From assembly GCF_000283515.1 (NCBI RefSeq), contig NC_015976.1, positions 2,574,501 through 2,638,500 on the forward strand: a stretch of 64,000 nucleotides of DNA, given 5' to 3'. The translations under genes were made by a program, and so were the position numbers. Numbering within the stretch: position 1 is the first letter of the stretch; every line of letters starts with the position of its first letter. Below, in pieces: positions 1-10,856 of this stretch. The notes under the pieces are model-generated. The model worked only from the letters and a program-made list of their open reading frames with translations. It made no database searches and was not told where the DNA came from. The DNA comes from Sphingobium sp. SYK-6. Lineage in GTDB: Bacteria > Pseudomonadota > Alphaproteobacteria > Sphingomonadales > Sphingomonadaceae.

Positions 1-717
1 GCGGGGCCGAAAACGGAATTCCGCCAGTGGGAAAAGGATACGCCCTATTTCGAGGGCTGCATGCCCATCGAGGTGATGGCCGAGCGCGGGCCGGAGACGC
101 TGCGCCACGGGCCCATGAAGCCCGTTGGCCTCGACAATCCGCGCACCGGACGCTGGCCCCATGCCGTCGTCCAGCTGCGGCAGGACAATGCGCTGGGCAC
201 GCTGTGGAACATGGTCGGCTTCCAGACCAAGCTCAAATATGAAGCGCAGGTGGAGTTGTTCCGGACCATCCCCGGCCTCGAGAATGCGCAGTTCGCGCGG
301 TTGGGCGGGCTGCACCGCAACACCTTCATCCGCAGCCCCGAGCTGCTCGACGGCCAGTTGCGCCTGCGCGCCGCGCCGCACATCCGCTTCGCCGGGCAGA
401 TCACCGGCTGCGAGGGCTATGTCGAAAGCGCGGCCGTCGGCCTGCTCGCCGGCCTCATGACCGCAGCGCAGATCGCCGGGGAAACGCTGGCCGTGCCGCC
501 TGCCGAAACCGCGCTCGGCGCGCTGCTCGGCCACATCACCGGCGGCGCCGACGCAGGCAGCTATCAGCCGATGAACGTCAATTTCGGGCTGTTCCCGCCG
601 CTCGCGGACGATATCCGCAAGAAGGACCGCAAGCGCGGCTATACCGACCGTGCCCGCGAGGCACTGGCGGCATGGCAGACGCAGGCCCTACGCAACAGGG
701 TGGCGGTGAGCGCCTGA
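1..717 (+). CDS. trmFO: TrmFO, folate-dependent tRNA uracil-54 methyltransferase (3' part)
   Basis: Only the C-terminal 238 residues are present; the reading frame is open to the first base, so the start lies outside the window. The family makes 5-methyluridine at position 54 of tRNA, using methylenetetrahydrofolate and FAD. The segment [14 protein letters not shown] (from residue 18 of the fragment) carries the conserved cysteine assigned as the catalytic residue. [16 protein letters not shown] sequence follows, and [18 protein letters not shown] near residue 133 is the C-terminal FAD-binding signature. Full-length members have about 450 residues, so roughly half is missing. The product should be cytosolic. 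The next gene converges from the other strand, so this is the last gene of its transcript. Confidence 0.95.
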   Translation, partial: AGPKTEFRQWEKDTPYFEGCMPIEVMAERGPETLRHGPMKPVGLDNPRTGRWPHAVVQLRQDNALGTLWNMVGFQTKLKYEAQVELFRTIPGLENAQFARLGGLHRNTFIRSPELLDGQLRLRAAPHIRFAGQITGCEGYVESAAVGLLAGLMTAAQIAGETLAVPPAETALGALLGHITGGADAGSYQPMNVNFGLFPPLADDIRKKDRKRGYTDRAREALAAWQTQALRNRVAVSA

Positions 718-742
718 TCGCGAGGGCTGGACCTGCGAGCGG

Positions 743-1234
743 CTATTCCTCCTCGTCGCAGGCGCAGGCCTGTGTCGGGCGGGTTGATTTCTTGGCGGGT
801 TTGGGCGCGGTCGTGGCGAATTCGGCGCGGGTGAGCTTGCTGTCGCCGTTCGCATCGGCACCGGCGAAGCGATCAGACGTGCGCACGGCCCATTCCTCGA
901 AGGAGAGGAGATTGTTGCCGTCCTTGTCCAGCTTGCGGAAAGCGGCGGCGCGGCTGCCCATCATCTCGGCGCGGCTGATGATGCCGTCGCGATTGCGGTC
1001 ATAACGGTCGAAGCGCTTTTCCTCGCGCGTGCGGGGCGTCGCTTCCGGCACGCCGGGGGGCGGCTCGCCCATCGCTGCCGGATCACCCTCGCCAGGCAGA
1101 GCCGGCCCCTGCGCCCGAGCGCCGCCCTGCGCGATCAGCGGGCGCGCGGTGCGATCCGCCTCGCCCTGCCACCAGAACAGGCCAGCGGCGACCATCAGCA
1201 ATGTCGCAATCGATCCCGCCAGAATGCGTCCCAT
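743..1234 (-). CDS. membrane-anchored EF-hand calcium-binding protein
   Basis: A 163-residue protein with an N-terminal hydrophobic segment (about residues 4-22) that could be a signal anchor, then a Gly/Pro/Ala-rich linker and three canonical 12-residue EF-hand loops: DRNRDGIISRAE (79-90), DKDGNNLLSFEE (103-114) and DANGDSKLTRAE (127-138). All have Asp at loop position 1 and Glu at 12, so calcium binding is likely. The C terminus is an unusual CACDEEE tail. The start at 1234 places the hydrophobic segment at the N terminus; the frame is open further upstream, but that extension is a Cys/Arg-rich shadow sequence. It follows the synthase-like gene at 1260 by 25 bases and is probably co-transcribed with it. 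The calcium-dependent role is unknown. Confidence 0.8.
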   Translation of the reverse strand: MGRILAGSIATLLMVAAGLFWWQGEADRTARPLIAQGGARAQGPALPGEGDPAAMGEPPPGVPEATPRTREEKRFDRYDRNRDGIISRAEMMGSRAAAFRKLDKDGNNLLSFEEWAVRTSDRFAGADANGDSKLTRAEFATTAPKPAKKSTRPTQACACDEEE

Positions 1235-1259
1235 GTCGGCTCCCCCCGATGGGCAGAGA

Positions 1260-1952
1260 CTAGCCCCGCAGGGAGGCGCGCAGCAAGCGCCCATAATGCC
1301 GGAGCGTGAAGCCCGCCGCCGGCACGCGCCCGGCGCGCACGTCCGGCAAGGCGACGGCATGAGCCAGCCGCAAGGGCCGGAACAGGCGCCCGGCGGGCAG
1401 GCTCGCCGGCCCGGCACTTTCCCCCGCGACCGCCAGAACCTGCCGGGCGAGCCCCGCATCGCTGACATGGCCGGCAAAGTCCCAGAGTGCCCAGATAGCG
1501 CCCGCGCGGCTCAGGGGCTCCGCGTCCGCCCCTGAAGCGGGCTCCGCGCTGGCCGCCAGCAGGCCGAACAGCCCGCCGCCCCGCGCCAGGCCATGGGCCG
1601 CGATATCCTCGGCGCTCAGGGCCTCGGGAGAGGCCAGCACGCGCCAGCCGTCGATCAGCCGCTCGGCTGCCTGCGCCGCAGCGGGTGGCGCGATCGCGCG
1701 CCAGCGCTCGACGAGCGGCTCCCCGCCCCCCTTGTCCTTCTCCTGCCGCACCAGCACCCCTTCCCACCAGGCAAGGCGGATCGCCGTGATGGTCGGGTCC
1801 CCGCCCCGGCGCACCACCTGCGCGAGGCGCTGGTCGAACTGCCAGCAAAGCGCTTGCCACGGCCGGGCATCCGCCGGCGCATAAGCGAGCAGGAGGCGCT
1901 GCAGAGGGGGGAGGTCCAGCTCCGGCCCAGGGGACTGCGGGCTGCCGTTCAT
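1260..1952 (-). CDS. squalene/phytoene synthase family protein, short form
   Basis: This 230-residue, largely helical protein carries the stretch TAIRLAWWEGVL (about residues 55-67), which matches the IRLAWWxE segment of the squalene/phytoene synthase family, in particular short members related to NDUFAF6. It lacks the two Asp-rich DxxxD motifs needed for prenyl condensation: only scattered Asp residues (DGW, DAEP, DFAGH) are seen. An assembly-factor or other non-catalytic role is therefore as likely as carotenoid or hopanoid synthesis. It is upstream of and probably co-transcribed with the EF-hand gene. The assignment is by motif only. Confidence 0.65.
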   Translation of the reverse strand: MNGSPQSPGPELDLPPLQRLLLAYAPADARPWQALCWQFDQRLAQVVRRGGDPTITAIRLAWWEGVLVRQEKDKGGGEPLVERWRAIAPPAAAQAAERLIDGWRVLASPEALSAEDIAAHGLARGGGLFGLLAASAEPASGADAEPLSRAGAIWALWDFAGHVSDAGLARQVLAVAGESAGPASLPAGRLFRPLRLAHAVALPDVRAGRVPAAGFTLRHYGRLLRASLRG

Positions 1953-2070
1953 ACCTGCTCAACCATCGCCGTTAGCCCTTTCTCTACCGCTGCAAGCTAG
2001 GGGAACCGGTGGCTCAGTGCGGAACGCGGGTTCCGGCCGGGCTGGCCTGAAGGGGGCGGTGAGGGCAATC

Positions 2071-4302
2071 ATGAAGCGCATTCGGGCAGGCGGTTCCTTG
2101 ATGACGCGGCTCGGCCGCGACGTCAGCGGCAATACCATCGCGCTTGCTGCTGCCGCCATGATCCCGCTCGCAGGGCTGATCGGCGGCGGCGTCGACATGA
2201 GTCGTCTTTATCTGACCAAGACGCGTCTGCAACAGGCTTGTGACGCCGGCGCGCTGGCCGGGCGCAAGGCCATGGGCCCGGGAAGCTGGACGACCGGCGG
2301 CACGACGAGCTCCCAGGCCAGAGCCAACGAACTGTTCGCCGTGAATTTCAAGGAAGGCGCCTACGGCACGGGCGCGCTCAGCAAGGACTTCACCGAAGAC
2401 AGCGGCACGGTGAGCGGGACGGCGAGCGTCGCCGTACCCATGACGATCATGCGCATCTTCGGCATGACGGCCCGCACGCTGACCGTGAACTGCACCGCCA
2501 AGATGGAAATCCCCAACACCGACGTCATGTTCGTGCTGGACGTCACCGGATCCATGAACTGCGCCACAGGCAGCTCAGGCTGTTCGAACAATGGCAATGT
2601 GCCCGCCGCCGGAGCCAAGATCCTGGGCCTCAAGAGCGCTGTGAAGTGCTTCTACGAAGCCCTGCTCAAGGTGAACACGCCGGAAGTCTGCGGCAGCGAC
2701 CCGACCGGCACATCCTATACCCAGACCGCGCAGATCCGCATCGGCTTCGTGCCCTATTCCATCGCCGTCAACGTCGGCAAGCTCCTGCCGAACGCATTTC
2801 TGGCAGACCAGTGGGACTACCAGTCCCGCGTCGCCAACGTGCAGACCGTCTATGCCTGGACGCTGGGCACCGAGAGCGGAAAATCTGCCTGGAGCAGCTG
2901 GTCGCCCGCCAACATGCCGAGCAGCTTCAATACCGCCAGCGGCTTTTCCGGCTGGTCCACACCCAATTCCAACGTGACGATCAGCGGCAACACCTATTCA
3001 CGCCAGCGCTCCGACCGCACATCCTCCAACTGCACCGGCCTGAACACGTTGAGCGGCTCCAGCAGCACGCTGGTGGCGCGCACTGACGTCGCCGGCAACA
3101 CAAGCTCCGGCCTGAGCAACACCAGCAACAACCCGCCCGTCCATCCGGCGAACAGCCAGACCCTGACCTACACCGACACCGAGCCCCACACGGTGACCGG
3201 CTATCGCTATCGGTGGAAAAGCGTCAGCGGCACGAGCAGCTGCTGGCTGGAGCTGAGCAATGGAAGCTACGACAAGACGCGCACCCAGACCTCGACCCGG
3301 CCGATCAGCTGGACGACCTATGAAAACACGTTCCAGAACTGGACCTACCGGCAAGTCACCCATGATGTCTCCGGCCTGAAAGCAGGCGAAGCGAGCTGGA
3401 ACAATGCGGTCGCCCTGCCATTGGCGACGACCAGCGGCCCCACCGTGAAGCTCTCCGGCTCCAGCTCGAACACGACTCTCGCCTACGTCGCCAACACCAA
3501 TGTCGCCTGGAACGGCTGCATCGAGGAGCGCCAGACGGTCAAGAATTCCGATGGCGACCCCAGCGACGAATGGAGCCCGATCCCGACGGCGGCCTATGAC
3601 ATGAACATCGATCTGGTGCCCAGCGCCGGCGTGGCGGGCAGCTATTGGGGGCCAATGCTGCCCGATGCCGTGTGGGCGCGTTACTGGTCCGGCAACACCA
3701 CAAACGACGTGACGACCACCAGCAATCTCATCCGCAACTATTACAACTACTGCGGCACGGAAGCGAAGAAGCTGCAGACCTGGTACACGCCCAATTCCTT
3801 CGTCTCCTATGTCGATTCACTGCATGCGGAAGGGAACACCTATCACGACATCGGGATGATCTGGGGTGCCCGGTTCATCTCCCCGACCGGCATCTTCGCC
3901 AGCGAGAACGCCGCGACATCGACCGGCGGCGCCATCCAGCGCCACATCATCTTCATGACTGACGGCGACACGATGTCCTACAATGACGACTATAACAGCT
4001 ACGGCATCAGCTGGTGGGACCGGCGGCAGACGACCTACGCGCCCTCCAACTACAGCGGCACGAACAGCCACACCTCCAAGATCGTGAATGCGCATCTCGC
4101 CGGCCTGTGCACGGCGATCAAGAACAAGAACATCACGCTCTGGGTGATCTCCTATGGCGGCGGGATCAACGAGGAAACGGAAGCGCGCCTCCAGGCTTGC
4201 GCGACCAACGGCAAATATTTCAGCGCGAGCGACACCCCTGCCCTCATCGCGCAGTTCAAGCAGATCGCGTCCGAAATCGCGCAGCTGAGGCTCACGAGCT
4301 GA
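2071..4302 (+). CDS. TadG-like pilus-assembly protein with vWA domain
   Basis: A 743-residue protein. Residues about 20-45 form a hydrophobic segment, following GNTIALAAAAMIPL, of the TadE/TadG type that anchors these proteins in the inner membrane. The first vWA metal-site motif is VMFVLDVTGSMN near residue 152 (DxTxS form) and the matching TDGD motif (HIIFMTDGDTM) is near residue 628. The gap between these motifs, about 470 residues, is far longer than in a plain vWA domain and is rich in Ser, Thr, Asn and Trp. The start at 2071 (ATG) was chosen over a GTG at 2017; a second ATG at 2101 is also possible. Its stop overlaps the next start (TGATG), so translation is probably coupled to the two TadE-like genes. 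No other Tad gene is in the window. Confidence 0.82.
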   Translation: MKRIRAGGSLMTRLGRDVSGNTIALAAAAMIPLAGLIGGGVDMSRLYLTKTRLQQACDAGALAGRKAMGPGSWTTGGTTSSQARANELFAVNFKEGAYGTGALSKDFTEDSGTVSGTASVAVPMTIMRIFGMTARTLTVNCTAKMEIPNTDVMFVLDVTGSMNCATGSSGCSNNGNVPAAGAKILGLKSAVKCFYEALLKVNTPEVCGSDPTGTSYTQTAQIRIGFVPYSIAVNVGKLLPNAFLADQWDYQSRVANVQTVYAWTLGTESGKSAWSSWSPANMPSSFNTASGFSGWSTPNSNVTISGNTYSRQRSDRTSSNCTGLNTLSGSSSTLVARTDVAGNTSSGLSNTSNNPPVHPANSQTLTYTDTEPHTVTGYRYRWKSVSGTSSCWLELSNGSYDKTRTQTSTRPISWTTYENTFQNWTYRQVTHDVSGLKAGEASWNNAVALPLATTSGPTVKLSGSSSNTTLAYVANTNVAWNGCIEERQTVKNSDGDPSDEWSPIPTAAYDMNIDLVPSAGVAGSYWGPMLPDAVWARYWSGNTTNDVTTTSNLIRNYYNYCGTEAKKLQTWYTPNSFVSYVDSLHAEGNTYHDIGMIWGARFISPTGIFASENAATSTGGAIQRHIIFMTDGDTMSYNDDYNSYGISWWDRRQTTYAPSNYSGTNSHTSKIVNAHLAGLCTAIKNKNITLWVISYGGGINEETEARLQACATNGKYFSASDTPALIAQFKQIASEIAQLRLTS

Positions 4303-4991
4303 TGATCGCCCGGCGCATCCCCCTGCCCCGCCGGCACCCGCGCGACATCGCAAGCGCGCAGGACGGCGTGACCATCGTCGAGTTCGCTCTCATCGCGCCG
4401 GCGCTGATGGTGCTGCTGTTCGGCGCGCTGGACGTGGGGCACACCCTCTACATGCAGAGCGTGCTGCAGGGGACGGTGCAGAAGGCGGCGCGGGATGGAT
4501 CGCTGGAGTCGGCGGCAGGGACGGTAACGACGCAGCGCGATGCCATCGACACGATGGTGCGCGACCAGCTCCTGACGCTGAATCGGACGGCCACCGTCAA
4601 GTTCAACCGCCGCTTCTACAAGACCTTCTCCGACGCAGCGGCCGCGAAGGCCGAGGAGTTCACCGATTCCGCGGTCGGCAGCCCCTTCCGCGACGGCAAA
4701 TGCAACAATTATGAATCGTTCGTCGATGCCAACAATAATGGCCGGTTCGACCGGGACGGCGGCGATTCCGCCGAGCGCGCGGGGGCACGGGACAACGTCG
4801 TCTACACCGTGACCATCCAATATGATCGCATGTTCCCCATCGACAGGCTGATCGGCGGCAACGGGCTCACGACGCTCAGCGCAGCGACAGTGCTCTCCAA
4901 CCAGCCCTTTGGCGACCAGTCGAGCACCGGCACGCCAACCGTCGCCCAATGCGGCCTCGGCGCCCCCAATGTGGAAGCGCCCGCGCCATGA
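4302..4991 (+). CDS. TadE-like pseudopilin / pilus assembly protein
   Basis: A 229-residue protein. VTIVEFALIAPALMVLLFG (from about residue 22) is the TadE signature: a Glu five residues before a hydrophobic stretch, as in prepilin-like N termini. The rest is a soluble, presumably periplasmic domain with FVDANNNGRFDRDGGD, an Asp/Asn-rich loop resembling a calcium site. The start overlaps the stop of the vWA gene by one base, and the end overlaps the next start by four bases (ATGA), so the three genes form one translational unit. The expected role is assembly or export of Flp-type pili; the specific function is inferred from the family. Confidence 0.82.
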   Translation: MIARRIPLPRRHPRDIASAQDGVTIVEFALIAPALMVLLFGALDVGHTLYMQSVLQGTVQKAARDGSLESAAGTVTTQRDAIDTMVRDQLLTLNRTATVKFNRRFYKTFSDAAAAKAEEFTDSAVGSPFRDGKCNNYESFVDANNNGRFDRDGGDSAERAGARDNVVYTVTIQYDRMFPIDRLIGGNGLTTLSAATVLSNQPFGDQSSTGTPTVAQCGLGAPNVEAPAP

Positions 4992-5647
4992 TGCTGCGCC
5001 TGCGCCATGACATCGCCCGCCTGAAAGGCGACCGCAACGGCCTCGCCGCCGTCGAGTTCGCGTTGTCCGCGCCGGTCATCCTCACCATGTTCCTCGCGGG
5101 CGCGGAGCTGACCAACTTCGCCATCACCAAGATGCGGGTCAGCCAGGTAGCGCTGCACATCGCCGACAATGCCTCCCGCATCGGCACGAACAGCCTGCTC
5201 ACCGCGCCCCAGATCAGCGAGGCGCAGATCAACGACCTGCTGATCGGCGCCAATCTGCAGGCGGGCAAGCTGCAGCTCGCGACGCGCGGGCGCGTGATCG
5301 TCTCCAGCCTCGAACCGATCGCCAATCCCAACCCGACCGGGAAGTTCAGGATTCGCTGGCAGCGCTGCTACGGGACGAAGTCCCATCCTTCCAGCTACGG
5401 GCTGCAGGGCGACACGAACCTGACCGGCATGGGACCGAGCGGCCAGCATGTGACCGCCCCGGACGGCGGCGGCGTGATCTTCGTCGAGGTCGCTTATGAT
5501 TACGAGCCGCTGATCTCGGACCGGTTCCTGCCCTCCAGCCAGATCAGGGACATCGCCGCCATGACCGTGCGCGACGACCGCGACTTCGGCGGCAACGGGG
5601 AAATCGGCATCTACAACAGCGAAGGCGTGACGCCCTCCACCTGCTGA
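4988..5647 (+). CDS. TadE/TadG family protein
   Basis: A 219-residue protein with the N-terminal segment GLAAVEFALSAPVILTMFLAG (first 20: from about residue 18), again Glu followed by a hydrophobic stretch as in TadE. The remainder is a periplasmic-looking domain with one Cys in RWQRCYG and another at the very C terminus (STC), which could form a disulfide. Two consecutive ATG codons begin at 4988, overlapping the previous stop. It is the last gene of the tad-like trio; a hairpin follows at 5690. It is paralogous in layout to the gene before it, but the soluble parts are not obviously similar. Confidence 0.82.
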   Translation: MMLRLRHDIARLKGDRNGLAAVEFALSAPVILTMFLAGAELTNFAITKMRVSQVALHIADNASRIGTNSLLTAPQISEAQINDLLIGANLQAGKLQLATRGRVIVSSLEPIANPNPTGKFRIRWQRCYGTKSHPSSYGLQGDTNLTGMGPSGQHVTAPDGGGVIFVEVAYDYEPLISDRFLPSSQIRDIAAMTVRDDRDFGGNGEIGIYNSEGVTPSTC

Positions 5648-5689
5648 GCGCGGTTAAGCCGGAAAAGCAGGGCATGGCGAAAACGATGA

Positions 5690-5719
5690 GCGCCGGTTCT
5701 GACTGGATCAGACCGGCGC
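5690..5719. terminator. hairpin between the converging tad-like and pdhB genes
   Basis: The arms GCGCCGGTTCTGA (5690-5702) and TCAGACCGGCGC (5708-5719) pair with one bulged T, leaving a five-base loop. On the minus strand it is followed by TCATCGTTTTCG, so it can act on pdhB transcripts; on the plus strand there is no T-run. It is probably the shared stop between the converging transcripts. Confidence 0.5.
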
Positions 5720-5746
5720 CCTCGGATCGACAAATCTTGCCGATGG

Positions 5747-7162
5747 TCAGTCGCGATAGCAGACCTTCTTCGCGGCCGCGACGACGCGCTTCGCGTCGAT
5801 CAGCGCGGCCTTCTCGAGATTGGCGGCATAAGGCAGCGGCACGTCCTCATTGGTGACGCGCAGCACCGGTGCATCGAGATCGTCGAAGCCCTGCTCCATG
5901 CACACAGCCGCGATCTCGCTGGCGATCGAGCAGACCGGCCAGCCTTCCTCGACGGCGACGATGCGATTGGTCTTGGCGAGGCTCTCCAGCACCGTCTGCG
6001 TATCCAGCGGACGGAGCGTGCGCAGGTCGATGACCTCGGCATCGATGCCATCGGCGGCCAGCATCTCGGCTGCTTCCAGCGAGACGCCCACGCCGATCGA
6101 GTAGCTCACCAGCGTGACGTCCTTGCCGGGGCGGACGATGCGGGCCTTGCCGATCGGCAGGACATGATCCTCGACCTGCGGCACATCGAAGCTGCGGCCA
6201 TAGACCAGCTCGTTCTCGAGGAACACGACCGGGTCCTCGCTGCGGATCGCCGCCTTGAGCAGCCCCTTGGCGTCCGACGAGTCATAAGGCGCGATGACGA
6301 CCAGACCCGGCACGCTGGCATACCAGGGCGCATAGTTCTGGCTGTGCTGCGCGGCGACGCGCGACGCAGCGCCGTTCGGGCCACGGAAGACGACGGGGCA
6401 GCGCATCTGGCCGCCCGACATGTAATTGGTCTTGGCCGCCGAATTGATGATGTGGTCGATCGCCTGCATCGCGAAGTTCATGGTCATGAACTCGACGATG
6501 GGACGCAGGCCACCCATGGCCGCGCCCGTGCCGACACCGGCAAAGCCATATTCCGTGATCGGCGTATCGATGACGCGGCGGGGACCGAACTCGTCGAGCA
6601 GGCCCTGCGTCACCTTGTACGCGCCCTGATACTCGGCCACTTCCTCGCCCATGACGAAGACACGCGGATCCTTGCGCATCTCTTCCGCCATCGCGTCCCG
6701 CAGCGCCTCACGCACCGTGGTCTTCTGGAAGGTCGTGCCTTCCGGCAGCGTGGGATCGGCCGCGGGTGCGGCTTTCGATACGGCCAGATTGCTGGTGCCG
6801 CTCTCGGCCTTGGGCGCGGCGCCCGTGCCGGACTCCGCGGCCTTCTGCTCGGCCTCGGGCGCCTCGGTCTTGGGAGCCTCGGCAGCAGGTGCGGCAGCGG
6901 CGGGTGTAGCGGTTTCCTCGCCCTCGCCCGACAGCATCGCGATCACCGTGCCGACCTTCACATTGTCGGTGCCTTCCGCGATCAGGATCTTCTCGATCGT
7001 GCCTTCGTCGACCGCCTCGAACTCCATCGTCGCCTTGTCGGTCTCGATCTCGGCCATGATGTCGCCGGCCTTGACCTCGTCCCCTTCCTTCACCAGCCAT
7101 TTGGCCAGCGTGCCTTCTTCCATGGTCGGCGAAAGGGCCGGCATCTTGATCTCGACACCCAT
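5747..7162 (-). CDS. pdhB: pyruvate dehydrogenase E1 component beta subunit with N-terminal lipoyl domain
   Basis: A 471-residue protein. Residues 1-80 are a biotinyl/lipoyl domain; the lipoylated lysine is expected in [11 protein letters not shown] (Lys43). An Ala/Pro/Glu-rich linker runs to about residue 140, followed by the transketolase-like E1 beta domain ([37 protein letters not shown]). With the alpha subunit it decarboxylates pyruvate on thiamine diphosphate and transfers acetyl to lipoyl groups. The fused lipoyl domain is a known alphaproteobacterial arrangement. ATG at 7162 was chosen because it overlaps the pdhA stop (TGATG); a TTG lies one codon upstream. E2 and E3 genes are not in the window. 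Confidence 0.96.
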   Translation of the reverse strand: MGVEIKMPALSPTMEEGTLAKWLVKEGDEVKAGDIMAEIETDKATMEFEAVDEGTIEKILIAEGTDNVKVGTVIAMLSGEGEETATPAAAAPAAEAPKTEAPEAEQKAAESGTGAAPKAESGTSNLAVSKAAPAADPTLPEGTTFQKTTVREALRDAMAEEMRKDPRVFVMGEEVAEYQGAYKVTQGLLDEFGPRRVIDTPITEYGFAGVGTGAAMGGLRPIVEFMTMNFAMQAIDHIINSAAKTNYMSGGQMRCPVVFRGPNGAASRVAAQHSQNYAPWYASVPGLVVIAPYDSSDAKGLLKAAIRSEDPVVFLENELVYGRSFDVPQVEDHVLPIGKARIVRPGKDVTLVSYSIGVGVSLEAAEMLAADGIDAEVIDLRTLRPLDTQTVLESLAKTNRIVAVEEGWPVCSIASEIAAVCMEQGFDDLDAPVLRVTNEDVPLPYAANLEKAALIDAKRVVAAAKKVCYRD

Positions 7163-8235
7163 CAATACTGCTCCACCAGAACGTCGGTATAGAGTTCGCC
7201 AGGCGCCGGCTCGGGCGAAGTCTCGGCAAAGTCGGCCGCCTCGCTCACGATCTTGCGGATCTGAGCGTCGATCGCCTTCATTTCGTCCTCGGCGACGCCG
7301 GCCTCGGCCAGCGCCTTCTTCACGCCCTCGATCGGATCGGACGTCTCGCGCACATGCTGCACTTCGTCACGCGAGCGATATTTGGCGGGATCGGACATCG
7401 AGTGGCCGCGATAGCGATAGGTCTTCATCTCGAGGAGGATCGGCCCCTTGCCGGCCCGGACCCACTCCAGCGCTTCCTGCGTGGCGCCGCGCACCGCGAG
7501 CACGTCCATGCCGTCGACCTGGAGGCCGGGGATGCGGAAGCTCTCGCCGCGCCGGTAGAAATGATCCTCGGCCGACGAGCGCTGCACCGAAGTGCCCATC
7601 GCATACTGGTTGTTCTCGATCACGTAGATGATCGGGAGCTTCCAGAGCGCGGCCATGTTGAAGCTCTCGTAGACCTGGCCCTGATTGGCGGCGCCGTCCC
7701 CGAAATAGGCGACGCACACGCCGCCATCCTCATTATATTTGTGGCCGAAGGCGAGACCGGTGCCGAGCGACACCTGCGCGCCCACGATGCCATGGCCGCC
7801 GTAGAATTTGTGGTCGACGCTGAACATGTGCATCGAGCCGCCCTTGCCACGGGAAATGCCGGCCTCGCGGCCCGTCAGCTCGGCCATGATGAGCTTGGGA
7901 TCGATGCCATAGGCCAGCATGTGGCCATGGTCGCGATAGCCGGTGATGACGCTGTCCGCGCCCGGCGTCAGCGCCGACTGGATGCCGACGGCGACCGCCT
8001 CCTGACCGATGTAGAGATGGCAGAAGCCACCAATCAGGCCGAGGCCGTAAAGCTGGCCGGCACGCTCCTCGAAACGGCGGATGAGCAGCATCTGCCGATA
8101 GAATTCGAGCAGCTCGTCCTTGCTGGCCTCGTAACTTTTCGGTTCGCCGGGACGCTCGCGATTATGATCGGCAGCGGGCGGCGGGGAGGACGCCGAAGAG
8201 GTCTTTCCCGATCGGCTGGAAGCTGGCTTCGCCAA
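7162..8235 (-). CDS. pdhA: pyruvate dehydrogenase E1 component alpha subunit
   Basis: A 357-residue protein with the thiamine-diphosphate motif starting [17 protein letters not shown] and ending in [10 protein letters not shown] (about residues 205-240), and with GYRDHGHML and GKGGSMHMF upstream of it. The phosphorylation-loop-like [16 protein letters not shown] is intact. It pairs with PdhB to form E1. The frame opens with TTG at 8235: no ATG occurs before Met48, the protein would then lose conserved helix sequence, and GAAGGACC lies about ten bases upstream of the TTG. The N-terminal 30 residues are Ser/Pro-rich and probably disordered. It is the first gene of pdhAB. Confidence 0.95.
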   Translation of the reverse strand: MAKPASSRSGKTSSASSPPPAADHNRERPGEPKSYEASKDELLEFYRQMLLIRRFEERAGQLYGLGLIGGFCHLYIGQEAVAVGIQSALTPGADSVITGYRDHGHMLAYGIDPKLIMAELTGREAGISRGKGGSMHMFSVDHKFYGGHGIVGAQVSLGTGLAFGHKYNEDGGVCVAYFGDGAANQGQVYESFNMAALWKLPIIYVIENNQYAMGTSVQRSSAEDHFYRRGESFRIPGLQVDGMDVLAVRGATQEALEWVRAGKGPILLEMKTYRYRGHSMSDPAKYRSRDEVQHVRETSDPIEGVKKALAEAGVAEDEMKAIDAQIRKIVSEAADFAETSPEPAPGELYTDVLVEQY

Positions 8236-8359
8236 TGTTTCAGGTCCTTCTCGCGTGGAAATTTTGTGCAGCTATAGGCACGGCACATGCAGGAGCGCAA
8301 TGTCCAGATAGGTTAAATGCACGCCTCGATCCCGAAAGAGGGACGAAGCGGGCCGCGCC

Positions 8360-8671
8360 TCACTTCGTCGGAATCACGACTTCGTCCGGGTGCGCGACGC
8401 CGAGTTGCCGGCGCACGAGCTCGTCCACCATGTCCGGGTCCGCCTTCTTGGGATCGAGCAGCTTCACGCGGTTCGCCAGCGCGGCTTTCTGCGCCTGCAG
8501 GACGCGCAGTTCGGACTGGCGCTGCTTGAGCTGGCGACTGTAATCGCCCCAGGCGAGAATGCCGTTGGGCCCGATGATGGCATAGACGATGAAGACGAGC
8601 AGCAGCACGATCGCAATGGCCGGCATCATCGCCGAACCGAACAGGGATCTCAATTTCGCAAGCTGCGCCAT
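8360..8671 (-). CDS. FtsB-like septum formation initiator
   Basis: A 103-residue protein with a short cytoplasmic N terminus, one transmembrane helix (about residues 16-35, PAIAIVLLLVFIVYAI) and a coiled-coil stretch rich in Leu, Gln and Arg (RQLKQRQSELRVLQAQKAAL begins near residue 47), then a conserved tail ending VVIPTK. This is the architecture of FtsB/DivIC, which joins FtsL and FtsQ at the division site. Location between eno and pdhA, all on the minus strand, is the usual alphaproteobacterial context. Confidence 0.85.
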   Translation of the reverse strand: MAQLAKLRSLFGSAMMPAIAIVLLLVFIVYAIIGPNGILAWGDYSRQLKQRQSELRVLQAQKAALANRVKLLDPKKADPDMVDELVRRQLGVAHPDEVVIPTK

Positions 8672-8775
8672 CGCTTCTTGGAATCACGGCGACTCCCGCT
8701 TTGCAAGCCCAAAATGCAGGCCATGCGACGAGAGGTTTGAAATCGGCAGAAAAACGGCATCCGGAGAGACGAAAT

Positions 8776-8810
8776 GCGGGCCGGACCATCCCGGAGGAAG
8801 TCCGGCCCGC
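8776..8810 (-). terminator. strong hairpin after eno
   Basis: The arms GCGGGCCGGAC (8776-8786) and GTCCGGCCCGC (8800-8810) form an 11-bp perfect stem. It lies 32 bases past the eno stop. In the minus direction it is followed only by ATTTCG, so the T-run is weak. Confidence 0.65.
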
Positions 8811-8841
8811 GATTTATGCGTCAACCGTCGCGGAGGCGCGC

Positions 8842-10164
<1,323 letters not shown>

Positions 10165-10232
10165 TTAACGGGCGCACCCGTCATTGGCAATGGCGCGAAC
10201 CACCCCGCATCGCGCGGCGCGAGAATTGTCCG

Positions 10233-10258
10233 GGAACAATTGGCCCTCTGGGTCTGTT
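10233..10258 (+). promoter_or_regulatory. EcfG-type (general stress sigma) promoter candidate
   Basis: GGAAC (10233-10237), 17 bases, then TGTT (10255-10258). The alphaproteobacterial general-stress sigma consensus is GGAAC, 16-17 bases, CGTT, so one base differs. It lies 63 bases before the first gene of the YqjD/YqjE-like cluster, whose relatives are stress or stationary-phase proteins. Confidence 0.5.
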
Positions 10259-10321
10259 AAACAAAGCGGGCCCTGCTATATCGATCTTGAGGGGCACATC
10301 TGTTGCCAGAAAGGGAAGATC

Positions 10322-10828
10322 ATGTCTGACACCAGCAGCACCGACACACCAAAGCGCAAACCCTCCACGAAGACCGCCGCCAGCAAGAGCGCCAGCCCGA
10401 GCACCACGAAAGTCGCAGCCGTGAAGCAGGCCGCTTCGGCGCGCAGCACCGGCGATGAGGCCGAGGGCGGCAAGTGGCGCGAGCAGGCAGGCGAGTTCGC
10501 CGAACAGGCCAAGGCAACCGCGCGCGATGCCGCGACGACCGCCAAGAACACGACCGGCGATGCCCTTGCCGGCCTCTCCAAGCTGATCGCGGAAACCGCG
10601 GAGACCGTCGATTCCAAGCTCGGGCCCCAATATGGGGATTATGCCCGCAAGGCGGCCGAGACGGTGGCCGGCGCGGCCAAGTCGCTCGACGAGAAGGATG
10701 TCGACCAGCTCGCCGAGGAAGCGCGCAATTTCGTGCGCAAGAGCCCGGCGGTTGCGATCGGCGCTGCCGCCGTGGTGGGCTTCGTCCTCATGCGGATGAT
10801 GCGCGGCAGCTCCTCGAACGACACTTAA
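10322..10828 (+). CDS. YqjD/ElaB-like (DUF883-type) tail-anchored protein
   Basis: A 168-residue protein. The first 60 residues are Ser/Thr/Lys/Ala-rich and probably disordered, the middle is Ala/Glu/Lys-rich and helical, and the C terminus is NFVRKSPAVAIGAAAVVGFV followed by LMRMMRG, a single tail-anchor helix. The RKSP-G-A-A-VG pattern is the hallmark of the YqjD/ElaB group, which attaches to the inner membrane and, in E. coli, binds ribosomes in stationary phase. AAGGGAAGATC upstream of ATG 10322 supports the start. It is the first of four closely packed genes and lies behind an EcfG-like promoter motif. Confidence 0.7.
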   Translation: MSDTSSTDTPKRKPSTKTAASKSASPSTTKVAAVKQAASARSTGDEAEGGKWREQAGEFAEQAKATARDAATTAKNTTGDALAGLSKLIAETAETVDSKLGPQYGDYARKAAETVAGAAKSLDEKDVDQLAEEARNFVRKSPAVAIGAAAVVGFVLMRMMRGSSSNDT

Positions 10829-10856
10829 GAACCAGTAATCGGACCAACGCAGACCC

